DNA of 51,632 nucleotides from Candidatus Poribacteria bacterium (GCA_021295715.1 JAGWBV010000029.1:532-52163); one strand, 5' to 3'. Shown: positions 17,211-25,313, counted from the first letter of the stretch. The notes: generated by a model from the sequence alone, not told the origin. Translations and numbers: made by a program.

Positions 17211-17573
17211 ATGAGATCTATTGAAAACCAACAAACCCATGTCAATCCTCAGCCAGAACACAAAGGTGAGAACACACAATTTCAGCGCGCCACAATTCTC
17301 GATCCTGTCTATGAGGAACCCTACATCGCACACCTCGAAAAAGAATCTGTTGGATGGCACGGATGGATGCCTCAATTTCCTGAAGTCGAATGCACGGCAA
17401 AAACGAAAAAAGAACTCCTGAACACGCTTGCAATCAGACTCCGTGAAGCGCTGCAGGCACGTGAGGACGCTTGGGATAAACAGCTTGAAGCGGACATAGA
17501 AGCGGGAAAATTGGAGCATCTACGAGAGGACGCACGCCGCGCAAAAAAGGCTGGAAAACTCATTGATCTATAA
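17211..17573 (+). CDS. Putative type II antitoxin upstream of a ParE/RelE-like toxin
   Basis: 120 residues from ATG 17211, seven bases after a strong GAGGAGGT (17196-17203); the GTG at 17202 is inside that site. The middle, YIAHLEKESVGWHGWMPQFP, VECTAKTKKELLNTLAIRLRE, resembles the HicB-like fold (partly degraded RNase H-like antitoxins that bind and silence the toxin). The charged C-terminal tail (ARRAKKAGKLIDL) may wrap the toxin. It overlaps the next gene by 11 bases. Such pairs usually autorepress their promoter. Confidence 0.7.
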   Translation: MRSIENQQTHVNPQPEHKGENTQFQRATILDPVYEEPYIAHLEKESVGWHGWMPQFPEVECTAKTKKELLNTLAIRLREALQAREDAWDKQLEADIEAGKLEHLREDARRAKKAGKLIDL

Positions 17574-17820
17574 GACAACGCCTGAGTTCTGGGAGTATTA
17601 TCACAGACTGCCACAGGACATTCAAAGACGCGCTGATAAACAATTTCAACTTCTAAAGCAGAATCAGAGCCATCCGTCACTTATGTTTAAAAAAACGCGA
17701 CGATCGAATTATTGGTCCGCAAGAGTTAACGACGACTATCGTGCAATCGCAATCCAAGATGGACAGGTTTTCACTTGGGTTTGGATCGGAAAACACGGCG
17801 AATACGACCGCCGGATTTAA
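17563..17820 (+). CDS. ParE/RelE-like toxin with TTG start
   Basis: 85 residues. It starts at TTG 17563, inside the last codons of the antitoxin gene, giving the family-typical N-terminus MIYKTTPEFWEYYHRLP. Later blocks: RADKQFQLLKQNQSHPSL, FKKTRRSNYWSARVNDDYRAIA and WVWIGKHGEYDRRI, matching the RelE/ParE fold, which either cleaves ribosome-bound mRNA or poisons gyrase. The conserved basic and aromatic residues (R, Y, H near the C-terminus) are present, so it may be active. The rare start and overlap would keep toxin below antitoxin. Confidence 0.8.
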   Translation: MIYKTTPEFWEYYHRLPQDIQRRADKQFQLLKQNQSHPSLMFKKTRRSNYWSARVNDDYRAIAIQDGQVFTWVWIGKHGEYDRRI

Positions 17821-17824
17821 AACA

Positions 17825-17865
17825 AGAAATCCGTATAATCCGTGAAAATCCGCGATTCAGACAAG
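17825..17865 (+). repeat. ATCCGTG heptad repeat ending GATTCAGACAAG
   Basis: Fills the whole gap between the toxin stop and the 3' end of the convergent acetyltransferase gene. Confidence 0.8.
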
Positions 17866-18798
17866 TTACCCCCGCCCAAACACCAAGACATCGTAATACT
17901 GTCCACTATACGTGAATTGGTCTTTGAACCTTCCCTCACAGGTGAATCCGACATCTTCCAAAACCGCCGCCTTCTTCTCAGCACCACTGTCAACATAACA
18001 CTGAACCTTCACATCAGGAAACACTACCGCTGAAAGCAACGCCGGAACAGCGTCCGCAAAATTCGGATGAAAAAAGAGATCCAACCCAGCAGTCGCTGGG
18101 TGCCAACGCGTATCGCGACCGACAGTTGCCCATCCGACAATCGCGCCCTCCGACGAAATTAGCAATTTCGCATCATCGTAGACATCTGCTGCTTCCAAAT
18201 CGTGTTTGAAGCTGAGAAACCCGCCCTCAAGATTCGTGGGACCGTAAACATTCCACTTAAGACTCCGCAGCGTGTCCCATCCGACAATACCTGATAACGC
18301 CGTGACTTTCGGCCAATCGTGCCATTCCACGGGCTTCGGATATGCAGATGTAGGCGCGAAATAGCGTTTCTCGAAGTCTTCATTCACCTGATACTTCATA
18401 AAACCGGATTCTGAATAGACACTCTCAAATCCGAAACTATGATAGATGTAATACGGCGGGCTATTGTAGCCCGTCCCGAGATAAAGTCCCCTGCCTGACC
18501 GTTGTCGGAAATCCTCCATCTGATACCCCATCACACCTTTGCACGCGCCTTTTCTCCGCTGCTCTGGAAGCGTGAAAACGTGTCCTAAAATACCGACCCC
18601 TTCATACTCGACTGTCATGATGTTGGTAATCACATTTCCGTCAAGTTTGCCGACATAGAAACGCGTCTCTAACGCATCAAGCACCTCCATGACACACCGC
18701 TCAATGTGCCACTTATAGTTACCCGGCTTATGTCCAAGGAATTGCTTCAGCTCCTCGGCATAGTGTGCGTCGGGGGCGGTAATCACACCGACTTCCAT
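17866..18798 (-). CDS. GNAT-family acetyltransferase, two-domain
   Basis: 310 residues. The N-terminal half holds a GNAT acetyl-CoA site: GILGHVFTLPEQRRKGACKG (motif A, Q/R-x-x-G-x-G/A-like) followed by DFRQRSGRGLYLGTG and the aromatic YYIYHSFGFE that packs on CoA. The C-terminal half (about 190-310; LLISSEGAIVGWATVGRD and KKAAVLEDVGFTCEGRFKD) looks like a second, degenerate GNAT fold. The substrate is unknown; small molecules or protein N-termini are usual. It lies alone, convergent to the toxin-antitoxin pair and divergent from ndk. The N-terminal 30 residues lack a signal peptide, so it is cytoplasmic. Confidence 0.85.
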   Translation of the reverse strand: MEVGVITAPDAHYAEELKQFLGHKPGNYKWHIERCVMEVLDALETRFYVGKLDGNVITNIMTVEYEGVGILGHVFTLPEQRRKGACKGVMGYQMEDFRQRSGRGLYLGTGYNSPPYYIYHSFGFESVYSESGFMKYQVNEDFEKRYFAPTSAYPKPVEWHDWPKVTALSGIVGWDTLRSLKWNVYGPTNLEGGFLSFKHDLEAADVYDDAKLLISSEGAIVGWATVGRDTRWHPATAGLDLFFHPNFADAVPALLSAVVFPDVKVQCYVDSGAEKKAAVLEDVGFTCEGRFKDQFTYSGQYYDVLVFGRG

Positions 18799-18864
18799 CC
18801 GAGTTTATCGTACATAACCACCTCTAAACAATTTTAAGAAACAAATTTTAGGTTTTGAGGAAGG

Positions 18865-18925
18865 ATGGAAGAAGGAGGGAAGGAGGGATGACCAGCCTTC
18901 CAATCTTCCAGTCTTCCACCCCACT
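18865..18925 (+). repeat. GGAAGGAGGGA...CTTCCAATCTTCCAGTCTTCCA repeat
   Basis: Lies in the gap upstream of both the acetyltransferase and ndk. The purine-rich half and pyrimidine-rich half are complementary and can fold back. The rest of the 18799-19112 gap holds the ndk promoter. Confidence 0.7.
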
Positions 18926-18987
18926 TGCGGATTCAAAACGTGAAGGTTAATATTGAAACTTGCTTAGATTAACCTTAAGAAATAAAA

Positions 18988-19016
18988 TTGCACCACGCTG
19001 AAAAATATGATATACT
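18988..19016 (+). promoter_or_regulatory. Promoter of ndk
   Basis: TTGCAC (18988-18993), a 17-base spacer and TATACT (19011-19016). The leader is about 90 bases; GGAGG lies six to ten bases before the ndk ATG. Confidence 0.55.
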
Positions 19017-19112
19017 TAAAATGGCTTGAGGTCAAGCCTGAATGCTTGTATTGTAGGCATTAATATAGGTGTGCTGTGTAGTAGGCACATGCCAAGGTGA
19101 AACGGAGGAACT

Positions 19113-19577
19113 ATGGAGACAGAACAGACGCTGGTTCTCATCAAACCGGACGGTGTTCAACGCGGGCTTATCGGTGAAGTCATTACCCGCTATGAACACA
19201 AGGGACTCAAAATCGTTGGAATGAAATTGTTGCAGCTCCCGCGCGACACAGCAGAAAAACTCTATGCTGTCCATCAGGGCAAGTCTTTTTACGATGTACT
19301 TATAGAATTCATGACTTCAGCGCCTATTGTTGCCTTAGCGGTTGAAGGGCGCGACGCAATAGAATTGGTACGCATCCTTAACGGGGAAACCGACCCAAAG
19401 AAGTCGCAACCCGGAAGTATCCGAGGCGATTTCTCAATCAATATCACGCATAACGTCGTGCACGCATCGGACTCTCTCAGGAGTGCTGAGCGTGAATTGG
19501 AGATCGTGTTCGCTCCAGATGAACGTTACAATTATCACCGAATAGATGAAACAATCCTGCATCCTTCGGTGGTATAA
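19113..19577 (+). CDS. ndk: Nucleoside diphosphate kinase
   Basis: 154 residues, slightly longer than the usual 140-150 because of a short C-terminal tail. Transfers the gamma-phosphate of ATP to NDPs through phospho-His117 in NITHNVVHASDS. Other family blocks: TLVLIKPDGVQRGLIGE, HQGKSFYDVLIEFM, ILNGETDPKKSQPGSIRGDF and FAPDE. All active-site residues appear intact. It has its own promoter and a clear GGAGG. Cytoplasmic. The downstream exported-protein gene is 106 bases away and has its own ribosome binding site, so co-transcription is possible but not evident. Confidence 0.97.
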   Translation: METEQTLVLIKPDGVQRGLIGEVITRYEHKGLKIVGMKLLQLPRDTAEKLYAVHQGKSFYDVLIEFMTSAPIVALAVEGRDAIELVRILNGETDPKKSQPGSIRGDFSINITHNVVHASDSLRSAERELEIVFAPDERYNYHRIDETILHPSVV

Positions 19578-19683
19578 CCGATACGCATCAAACTACGTTT
19601 TTTATTCACCACGCACAGTTCCAAAATCTTATTTCGAGAACTTTTGTGCAAAAAACACGAAAAACAGATGGAGGTCAAAACAA

Positions 19684-20460
19684 TTGAAAACTCTTAATGT
19701 ATGCGCGCTTATCCTTATGCTGACCCTTGGATTCGCTTTCAGCGTCCATGCCGCGAAAAGCGACTGTGAAAACATAGATGGCGACGGCGCGAAGCCTATT
19801 AAAGAGGTCGCTAAAGAAGATGCTGGGAAGCAGAACGACTATGACGAGGTTGTCGAAGAAGATGACCGCAAGGGTGTTACCTATCTGGCTTTCATTGGCG
19901 GCAGCACACCAAAACCGAATAAGTGTGGACTTAATCCCAAAAACTCGGAAGCTGAATGGACGGGGTGGGGCGGTCCCCTTGATGTAGACAACGCGACTAT
20001 CGGTGAAGGTGGCGGTACCCGTAACCATATCGTGATTGGTGGTATCTACTTTGAACGCGGGATCGGCTCGCATGCCATTGCAACCATGATCTACGATCTT
20101 GGTGGAGACAATTACCTCAAGTTTGAAGGCTACGTCGGTATGTCAGACGAGAAAGATCCAGTAGAATGTAACCACGGTGGTAGTAGCGATTTCATTTTTA
20201 GTGTTGACGGAAAAGAGGTTTTCAAATCCGATACACTGCAAGGCACCGATGGCGGAAAACAGGTTGAGGCTGTGAAAGTGGAATTTGACATTCCTGCCAA
20301 CGCGAAAGAACTTGAAATCATCATGGGTGATGGCGGCGACGGAATCGGCTGCGACCACTCCGCGATTGGCGATGCCAAACTCCTCAATGCCCAAGCACTT
20401 GCCGTTGAACCCGCTAACAAACTTCCGACAATCTGGGGACATTTGAAAGATAGTTATTAG
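19684..20460 (+). CDS. Exported NPCBM-domain protein with shared C-terminal motif
   Basis: 258 residues from TTG 19684, eight bases after GGAGG (19670-19674); the reading from 19546 has no support. Signal peptide with AxA-type site (FAFSVHA/AK). An acidic linker is followed by an NPCBM-type carbohydrate-binding fold: EWTGWGGPLDVDNATIGEGG, IVIGGIYFERGIGSHAIATM, LGGDNYLKFEGYVG, SDFIFSVDGKEVFKS and LEIIMGDGGDGIGCDHSAIGD. The C-terminus LAVEPANKLPTIWGHLK matches that of the next gene's product (LAVDPEGKLGTTWGKIK), although the preceding domains are unrelated. Likely secreted or surface-bound, binding glycans. A terminator follows. Confidence 0.85.
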   Translation: MKTLNVCALILMLTLGFAFSVHAAKSDCENIDGDGAKPIKEVAKEDAGKQNDYDEVVEEDDRKGVTYLAFIGGSTPKPNKCGLNPKNSEAEWTGWGGPLDVDNATIGEGGGTRNHIVIGGIYFERGIGSHAIATMIYDLGGDNYLKFEGYVGMSDEKDPVECNHGGSSDFIFSVDGKEVFKSDTLQGTDGGKQVEAVKVEFDIPANAKELEIIMGDGGDGIGCDHSAIGDAKLLNAQALAVEPANKLPTIWGHLKDSY

Positions 20461-20515
20461 ACGCTGAGAATCTTTTGACCATTGTAACAGAGGGAAATTC
20501 TAAACAATGTTCTTA

Positions 20516-20580
20516 AACCTGATTTAGAAAAGCCACAATGTGTACAAACATATCAGGCTTTGCTGAGTCAGGTTTTTTCT
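20516..20580 (+). terminator. Terminator after the NPCBM gene
   Basis: AACCTGA (20516-20522) pairs with TCAGGTT (20568-20574) and AAAGCC with GGCTTT inside it, followed by a T-rich run. The apical loop is large, so strength is uncertain. Confidence 0.65.
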
Positions 20581-20689
20581 TGCAATTTCGTGCTATATAC
20601 GTTATCATAATTAAAAGTAGGATATCAATCTTAATCCCGTAGACGTGCGTTTCAAGCACGCTCTCGGCAAACATAAGAAGGAATTAATT

Positions 20690-21460
20690 ATGAAAAAGGT
20701 ATTATTAACGCTCGGCGTGATATGTTTCAGCCTCATCGCTGTTCATATCAGCACCGCCGAGATTGACTTCGATACTGCGGTCGGTATCTGGCTCTTTGAT
20801 GAAGGCAAAGGCGGTGTCGCTAAAGACATATCAGGTGAAGGAAACGACGGCGAAGTCGTTAAAGCCCCATGGGTAGATGGTAAATTCGGCAAGGCTCTCG
20901 AATTTGATGGCAAAGCCGGATGTGTCAAGACTGGAGCGAAACTTCTTGAGGCACTCGAAGAATTCACGATTCTTTCATGGATACAAAGCACGGACGATCC
21001 ACCCGCACGGACTGGACTCGTCGGACAGAACAACGCACCGGAGTTCGGCTTTATTACGACAAATGAGCTGAGCCTCTGGACCCCCTCGGCTGGCTTGACG
21101 AATAATCCTTGGAAACACAAACACGGTGATGGTAATTGGCATCACGTCGGGTGTGTCGCTACGCAGGATTACGTCCATACTTATATCGATGGTGAATACG
21201 TTGAACAGAAGGGGAAGTGGGCGAATCACGGCGCAGCGCCGTTTGATGTTAACATCGGGGGATGCGGAGTCTGGGATCCAGGTGGAAACTTTTTCCCGGG
21301 TCTCATGGACGAAGTCATGATTTTCCACTCAGCATTGGAACAAGAAGATATTCAGGAGTTAATGGACAAAGGCTATGTAAATTATTTGGCTGTTGACCCC
21401 GAAGGTAAACTTGGTACAACCTGGGGGAAAATTAAAGCAACGCATCATATGAGTCAATAG
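20690..21460 (+). CDS. Exported LamG/concanavalin A-like protein with shared C-terminal motif
   Basis: 256 residues from ATG 20690, preceded by AAGAAGGA. Signal peptide MKKVLLTLGVICFSLIAVHI with cleavage after STA. A single LamG-like jelly roll: VGIWLFDEGKGGVAKDISG, GKFGKALEFDGKAG, FTILSWIQST, NWHHVGCVATQDYVHTYIDG and FFPGLMDEVMIFHSALEQEDI. Such domains bind sugars or act as adhesion modules outside the cell. After the fold comes YLAVDPEGKLGTTWGKIKATH, nearly the same tail as in the neighbour at 19684. The gap upstream contains a terminator, so the gene is likely transcribed separately. Confidence 0.88.
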   Translation: MKKVLLTLGVICFSLIAVHISTAEIDFDTAVGIWLFDEGKGGVAKDISGEGNDGEVVKAPWVDGKFGKALEFDGKAGCVKTGAKLLEALEEFTILSWIQSTDDPPARTGLVGQNNAPEFGFITTNELSLWTPSAGLTNNPWKHKHGDGNWHHVGCVATQDYVHTYIDGEYVEQKGKWANHGAAPFDVNIGGCGVWDPGGNFFPGLMDEVMIFHSALEQEDIQELMDKGYVNYLAVDPEGKLGTTWGKIKATHHMSQ

Positions 21461-21477
21461 CCTCTCCTTTTTTTATG

Positions 21478-21523
21478 CTCGTAGACGGACTGGGTATCGT
21501 AAATTCCGCAGTCCGTCTACGAG
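21478..21523. repeat. Perfect 15-bp inverted repeat after the LamG gene
   Basis: CTCGTAGACGGACTG (21478-21492) pairs exactly with 21509-21523 around a 16-base loop. No T-run follows, so it is more likely a palindromic repeat or bidirectional end structure between the convergent LamG and TPR genes than a standard terminator. TGTAGACGG also occurs at 16747-16755. Confidence 0.7.
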
Positions 21524-21642
21524 TAACCTTTCCGATCACATAATTCTACACTTTACTATAAAATTAGTTTAAAAAAGCAGCCTGCAACAACGGCGCAGGC
21601 GGATCTACCCCAACCCTTTTTAAAGTTCCAACCCGTATATCT

Positions 21643-21664
21643 CTCCGCAAGGTAAAATTAAAAA
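21643..21664 (+). repeat. CCGCAAGGTAAAATTAAAAAT cassette without a gene behind it
   Basis: Identical in core to 10051-10073, but here it points into the 3' end of the convergent TPR gene, showing that the cassette is a dispersed repeat and not only a ribosome binding site. Confidence 0.65.
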
Positions 21665-21665
21665 T

Positions 21666-23453
21666 CTACCTTGATTCATGCAGTTCCCTGAGTTTGTCTA
21701 ACGCAACCTTGTTCCTCGGCTCTAATTCTAAAACCCGTTCAAAGATACCAATCGCCTCTGATATATTCCCAAGTTCCTGATAAGCAACACCTAAAGCACC
21801 ATAAGCGCGGACGTGCGTCGCCTCGATTGCGATTACCTTTTTAAAGAGCGAAACGGCTTCGAGGTAATTCTCCTTCATCAGAGAAATTAAGCCGAGTCTA
21901 TAAATGGCTTGGACATCCGTTGCGTCATGCGTGATAACCTGTTTGTAGTGCGGTTCCGCTGCTGTATAACGCCGTGTTTTCCAATAGGCACCGGCAAGAT
22001 CGCGATGCACGGACAGTTGAGATGGCACGAGTTTAAGTGCATCCTGATAGTGTCGAATTGCCTCTCCAAGCTGCCCTGTGTTCTCATACACCGTCGCAAG
22101 ATTCGCGTGGACATTTGAGTAAAAAGTGTCGTAATCCGAAGGGTTCAACCCGCCGCGAGATTCGCTATCTGTTGTATTTCTTTTAAACTGGAGTGCCATT
22201 CGGCAGGCGCGGATCGCTGCAGCGGTCTGTCCGGTTTCATAATAAATCTGTCCCATATAGTTATATGCCTGCGCATTCAAGTAGGCTATCTCGGCTGTGC
22301 TTCTCTCCTTCTGAACCTCTCTGTCCTTGTCGAGTAGCGATAGGAGGTGTTCTAATGCTGCTAAGGCTTCCTTGTGCCGGGTCCCCGTATAGAGGAGTGA
22401 AACGCCATAGTCGAACCAGACCTTTATATCTTTCTGTTCGTCTGAGATAAGCGGCTCAAATTCAGCGACTGCTTTTCTGTACTTGCCTTCCGACATATAA
22501 CGTCTACCGCGTTCGGCATACAGTGGAGCAGTGACACCCGCTTTAAGCACGTCCCACCATAACGGATCTATCAATTCACCGTATTGACTGGGCTTCCGGG
22601 CTGCCTGCGCGTGCTGTTTCGCCGCTTGGGTATCTCCGAGGGCAATAGCGACCTGTGTCATGAGCGCGTGCGCTTCACTTTGTCCTGGATTCAAGCGGAG
22701 TGCCTTCTCTAAATGCGTTCGAGCGAGTTTCATCTGCTGTTTCGCAAGTGCGATTTCACCGAGCCAGAGTTCAGAGAATGGGTTGTTCGGTTGGAGGCGT
22801 TTGGCGTGTTCCAAATGTTCTTGTGCTTCATCGAATCTCCCCAAAATACGGAGCGCAGAAGCCAGATAGAGATGTGCAGGTGCGGATGTTGAATCCAAGG
22901 TAAGCGCACGGGTGAGGTGGTTCACTGCCTCTTCGGGTTGACGCTGTTTCGTCAAACGTCCAAGAAAGTAGAGCCACTTGAATTCATCAGGGGCGAGTCT
23001 GCTTGCTTGACGATAACACGGTATTGCTGTGGCTTCCCAGCCATGGCTGAGGTAGACATGCCCGAGTTGTCCCCAGACATCCGCAGTATCGGGAGACTTC
23101 CGAACGGCTTTTTGGGCGTTTTCAATCGCCTCTATAAGCGGTTTTTCTTCAACCAAGTCAAGATCTGCAGGTTGGGGAATAGTTGTCAGCACGGATTTTT
23201 TTTCAAAAAATCCTTTCAGTTGTCGGTTGTCAGTAACAAGAGGTTTCTCGTCTGTGTATACCCTCTTTAACTGACTGCTGACTGCCGATTGCCGATTGCT
23301 AATTTCACTATCCGCAAAAACAGGCACATTGATCAGAATTAAATAAATAAAGAGCATCTGATGAAGGATGGAAAAATGGAAGGATGGAAGGATCGGGCTC
23401 CCCAATCTTCCTACCTTCCAAGCTTCCTGCTTTCCGATCTCCAATTTCTTCAA
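21666..23453 (-). CDS. Exported tetratricopeptide-repeat protein
   Basis: Up to 595 residues. Two starts are possible: TTG 23453, overlapping the upstream CRTAC1 stop (TTGA) with AAGGAGAGGGG before it, or ATG 23357, which begins a clean signal peptide (MLFIYLILINVPVFA). The first 32 residues of the long form are encoded by a TTCCAATCTTCC-type repeat, so the short form may be native. The body is about twelve TPR units (DVWGQLGHVYLSHGWEATAI, AIYRLGLISLMKENYLEAVS, AYGALGVAYQELGNISEAIG), a protein-interaction scaffold. Residues about 50-90 contain further repeat-derived peptides (SNRQSAVSSQL, QLKGFFEKKS). It probably works with the adjacent CRTAC1-family protein; the exact role is unknown. Confidence 0.85.
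   Translation of the reverse strand: MKKLEIGKQEAWKVGRLGSPILPSFHFSILHQMLFIYLILINVPVFADSEISNRQSAVSSQLKRVYTDEKPLVTDNRQLKGFFEKKSVLTTIPQPADLDLVEEKPLIEAIENAQKAVRKSPDTADVWGQLGHVYLSHGWEATAIPCYRQASRLAPDEFKWLYFLGRLTKQRQPEEAVNHLTRALTLDSTSAPAHLYLASALRILGRFDEAQEHLEHAKRLQPNNPFSELWLGEIALAKQQMKLARTHLEKALRLNPGQSEAHALMTQVAIALGDTQAAKQHAQAARKPSQYGELIDPLWWDVLKAGVTAPLYAERGRRYMSEGKYRKAVAEFEPLISDEQKDIKVWFDYGVSLLYTGTRHKEALAALEHLLSLLDKDREVQKERSTAEIAYLNAQAYNYMGQIYYETGQTAAAIRACRMALQFKRNTTDSESRGGLNPSDYDTFYSNVHANLATVYENTGQLGEAIRHYQDALKLVPSQLSVHRDLAGAYWKTRRYTAAEPHYKQVITHDATDVQAIYRLGLISLMKENYLEAVSLFKKVIAIEATHVRAYGALGVAYQELGNISEAIGIFERVLELEPRNKVALDKLRELHESR
23191..23300 (-). repeat. Composite intergenic-type repeat read in frame in the TPR gene
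   Basis: Contains the hairpin CGGATTTTTTTTCAAAAAATCC (about 23192-23213) and CAGTTGTCGGTTGTCAG, AACTGACTGCTGACTGCC heptads. The same composite occupies intergenic sites at 31651-31811, 33524-33655 and 37078-37217. Confidence 0.75.
23366..23440 (-). repeat. TTCCAATCTTCC repeat at the TPR gene 5' end
   Basis: GGATGGAAAAATGGAAGGATGGAAGG and CCAATCTTCCTACCTTCCAAGC form complementary halves. On the minus strand it reads in frame between the TTG and ATG start candidates. Confidence 0.7.
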
Positions 23454-25210
23454 AAAGACACCCCCTCTCCTTGATAAACCACCGCGCGCTGATTGGGAGT
23501 CGCGCCGGGAAACTTTTCTCGACTTCCATCCTGCCAGTGCACCTCAATCGCTTGAACTTCATCAATTTTTCCTAATCCGAAATGCACGTTCGACTCACTG
23601 CTACTGAGATAACTCGTCCCCGATAGCACATATCCGGTTAACGTCCCTGAGGCCGTCCGAAGCATCACTTGCGCGCCAAGTGCATCGCGATTCTCGGTGA
23701 TCGCTCGCACGGATAGATAGTGATGTTGTGGTGGCGGAGCATCGTTTCGGAAAAAGCGGAGTCGATTGTCGAGACCACTCACCACCATATCAATATCGCC
23801 ATCTTTATCAATATCGCCGAAAGCCATTCCGCGGCTGACCTCAATCCGTCGAGTGAAATCGGTGGCTCGCGAACTCACATCGGTGAAATTTGGTTGGAAG
23901 GTTGCAAGATTGGAAGATTGGGCCCCCATTCTTCTCTTTTTCCTCTCTTCCATTCCAGTCTCTTGCTGACGGTTTCCGACTGCTGACTGCTGACCGCTAT
24001 TCTGAAAAAGAAGGTTCGGTTCCGCGTAGAAGTTCCAGAATTCACCGGTGTTCGCACCCGCAAGGATAGGACCGCGCTTCACCCGTCCGTTGACGAGCGC
24101 GATGTCCAGATCTGCATCATTGTCGAAGTCCACGAAACCGCATCCAAAACCTGTAAAGGGTAGATCTCGACCGGCGAATCCCGACATCTCCGTCATATCA
24201 ACGAATACAGAGAAGGTAGCGGTACCCGTATAAAATGTATTTGTTTCACCGGACAGGTGTGTCACAAATAGGTCAGGATGCGTATCACCATTGACATCAC
24301 CGACAGCGATACCCATACTTCCTTCGGGCTGTCCATAGGCGTTAAACGCCAGACCGTGCAATATGGCTTCCTCAGCAAAAGTGCCATCCTTCTGATTTAC
24401 CCAGAGTTGGTTCGCTTCACCGTCGTTGGCGACATAAAAATCCGCCCAACCGTCGCCTGTCAAATCGAGACACACAACACCGAGACCTCTCCCCGGCATT
24501 GCGGCGATACCCGTCTGTTCCGATACATCTGTGAAAGTGCCGTCGCCGTTGTTTCGGAACAACCTGTCCGCGGCGGGTTCAAAGACTTGTGGATTGCAAT
24601 AATCTGGAGCACCATGTTTTCCACGACATACCGACGCTGGATCGAACTTAACGTAGTTGGCGACATAGAGATCGAGGTATCCGTCTCTGTCATAATCGCC
24701 AAAGGTCGCAGATGTTCCCCACGCTTCGTTTGAGAGTCCGGCTTCCTGTAAAGCAAACGTCCCATCACCGTTGTTCCGATAGAAAACATCGGTATCTCCG
24801 TAGTTCGTTACATAGACATCCGCATCCCCATCATTGTCTACATCACCGATTGCGACACCTTGTCCGTAGCCTTCGTGTCCGATACCAGCGGTTTCCGTAA
24901 CGTCAACAAAAGTTCCGTCAGGTTGTTGACGAAAAAGCCGATTCGGTGCGGGAGTATTCTCTTCCCCGGGTCGCGGAAATCGGACATGCAGAACATCAAG
25001 CGCGTCATCGTTATCGTAGTCAAACAGGGCAACCCCACTCCCGATTACCTCCGGTAGGGCGTGCGTCCCGGCGTGCCAATGTGTCTCCGGCTGCGGAAAC
25101 CCGAGCGCAGCGGTCACTTCCGTAAAAAAGGGCTTGTCCGTCTCCGCGTCTGCTGTCCATAAACAGAGCGCAATAAGGATGAGTGTTATAGCAAATAGTT
25201 TAGTAAGCAT
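23450..25210 (-). CDS. Exported CRTAC1-family protein (FG-GAP/VCBS repeats plus ASPIC/UnbV domain)
   Basis: 586 residues with signal peptide MLTKLFAITLILIALCLWTADA. A beta-propeller of Ca-binding FG-GAP repeats is marked by DYDNDDALDVLHV, GDVDNDGDADVYVTNYGD, GDYDRDGYLDLYVANY, LDLTGDGWADFYVAND, GDVNGDTHPDLFV, DFDNDADLDIALVNG and GDIDKDGDIDMVVSG. The C-terminal ASPIC/UnbV domain has LGAQVMLRTASGTLTGYVLSG and VHFGLGKIDEVQAIEVHWQDG. Extracellular; family members bind metals and mediate adhesion. A repeat-derived insertion (SGQQSAVGNRQQETG...AQSSNLATFQPNF) occupies about residues 403-440 between two propeller strands. Its stop overlaps the TPR gene start, implying joint expression. Confidence 0.9.
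   Translation of the reverse strand: MLTKLFAITLILIALCLWTADAETDKPFFTEVTAALGFPQPETHWHAGTHALPEVIGSGVALFDYDNDDALDVLHVRFPRPGEENTPAPNRLFRQQPDGTFVDVTETAGIGHEGYGQGVAIGDVDNDGDADVYVTNYGDTDVFYRNNGDGTFALQEAGLSNEAWGTSATFGDYDRDGYLDLYVANYVKFDPASVCRGKHGAPDYCNPQVFEPAADRLFRNNGDGTFTDVSEQTGIAAMPGRGLGVVCLDLTGDGWADFYVANDGEANQLWVNQKDGTFAEEAILHGLAFNAYGQPEGSMGIAVGDVNGDTHPDLFVTHLSGETNTFYTGTATFSVFVDMTEMSGFAGRDLPFTGFGCGFVDFDNDADLDIALVNGRVKRGPILAGANTGEFWNFYAEPNLLFQNSGQQSAVGNRQQETGMEERKKRRMGAQSSNLATFQPNFTDVSSRATDFTRRIEVSRGMAFGDIDKDGDIDMVVSGLDNRLRFFRNDAPPPQHHYLSVRAITENRDALGAQVMLRTASGTLTGYVLSGTSYLSSSESNVHFGLGKIDEVQAIEVHWQDGSREKFPGATPNQRAVVYQGEGVSF
23890..24003 (-). repeat. Intergenic-type repeats read in frame inside the CRTAC1 gene
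   Basis: Both families are present: TTGGAAGGTTGCAAGATTGGAAG with CTCTTCCATTCC, and GACGGTTTCCGACTGCTGACTGC. They encode QQSAVG and SNLATFQPNF. The frame is kept through about 110 bases of repeat. Confidence 0.8.
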
Positions 25211-25217
25211 GTTATTT

Positions 25218-25313
25218 AAGGGCTGTCAGCGGAGCGGCTTTCAGCAGTCGTTTCATTCCGAAAACGTCAGCACGCGGTTTTCTTTGCTGACTGCTAACTG
25301 CTGATTGCTATTC
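25218..25313. repeat. Heptad repeat gap between ATP-grasp and CRTAC1 genes
   Basis: GGCTGTCAGCGGAGCGGCTTTCAGCAGTCG, a spacer, then GCTGACTGCTAACTGCTGATTGCTA. The whole intergenic gap is this repeat; no promoter is obvious. Confidence 0.65.

Noticed and set aside
21478-21523. Perfect inverted repeat as an intrinsic terminator
   Set aside because: No T-run on either side in a usable position, and a 16-base loop; recorded as a palindromic repeat instead.
24278-24733. 151-residue plus-strand frame
   Set aside because: Lies wholly antisense within the CRTAC1 gene, whose Ca-binding repeats are unmistakable.
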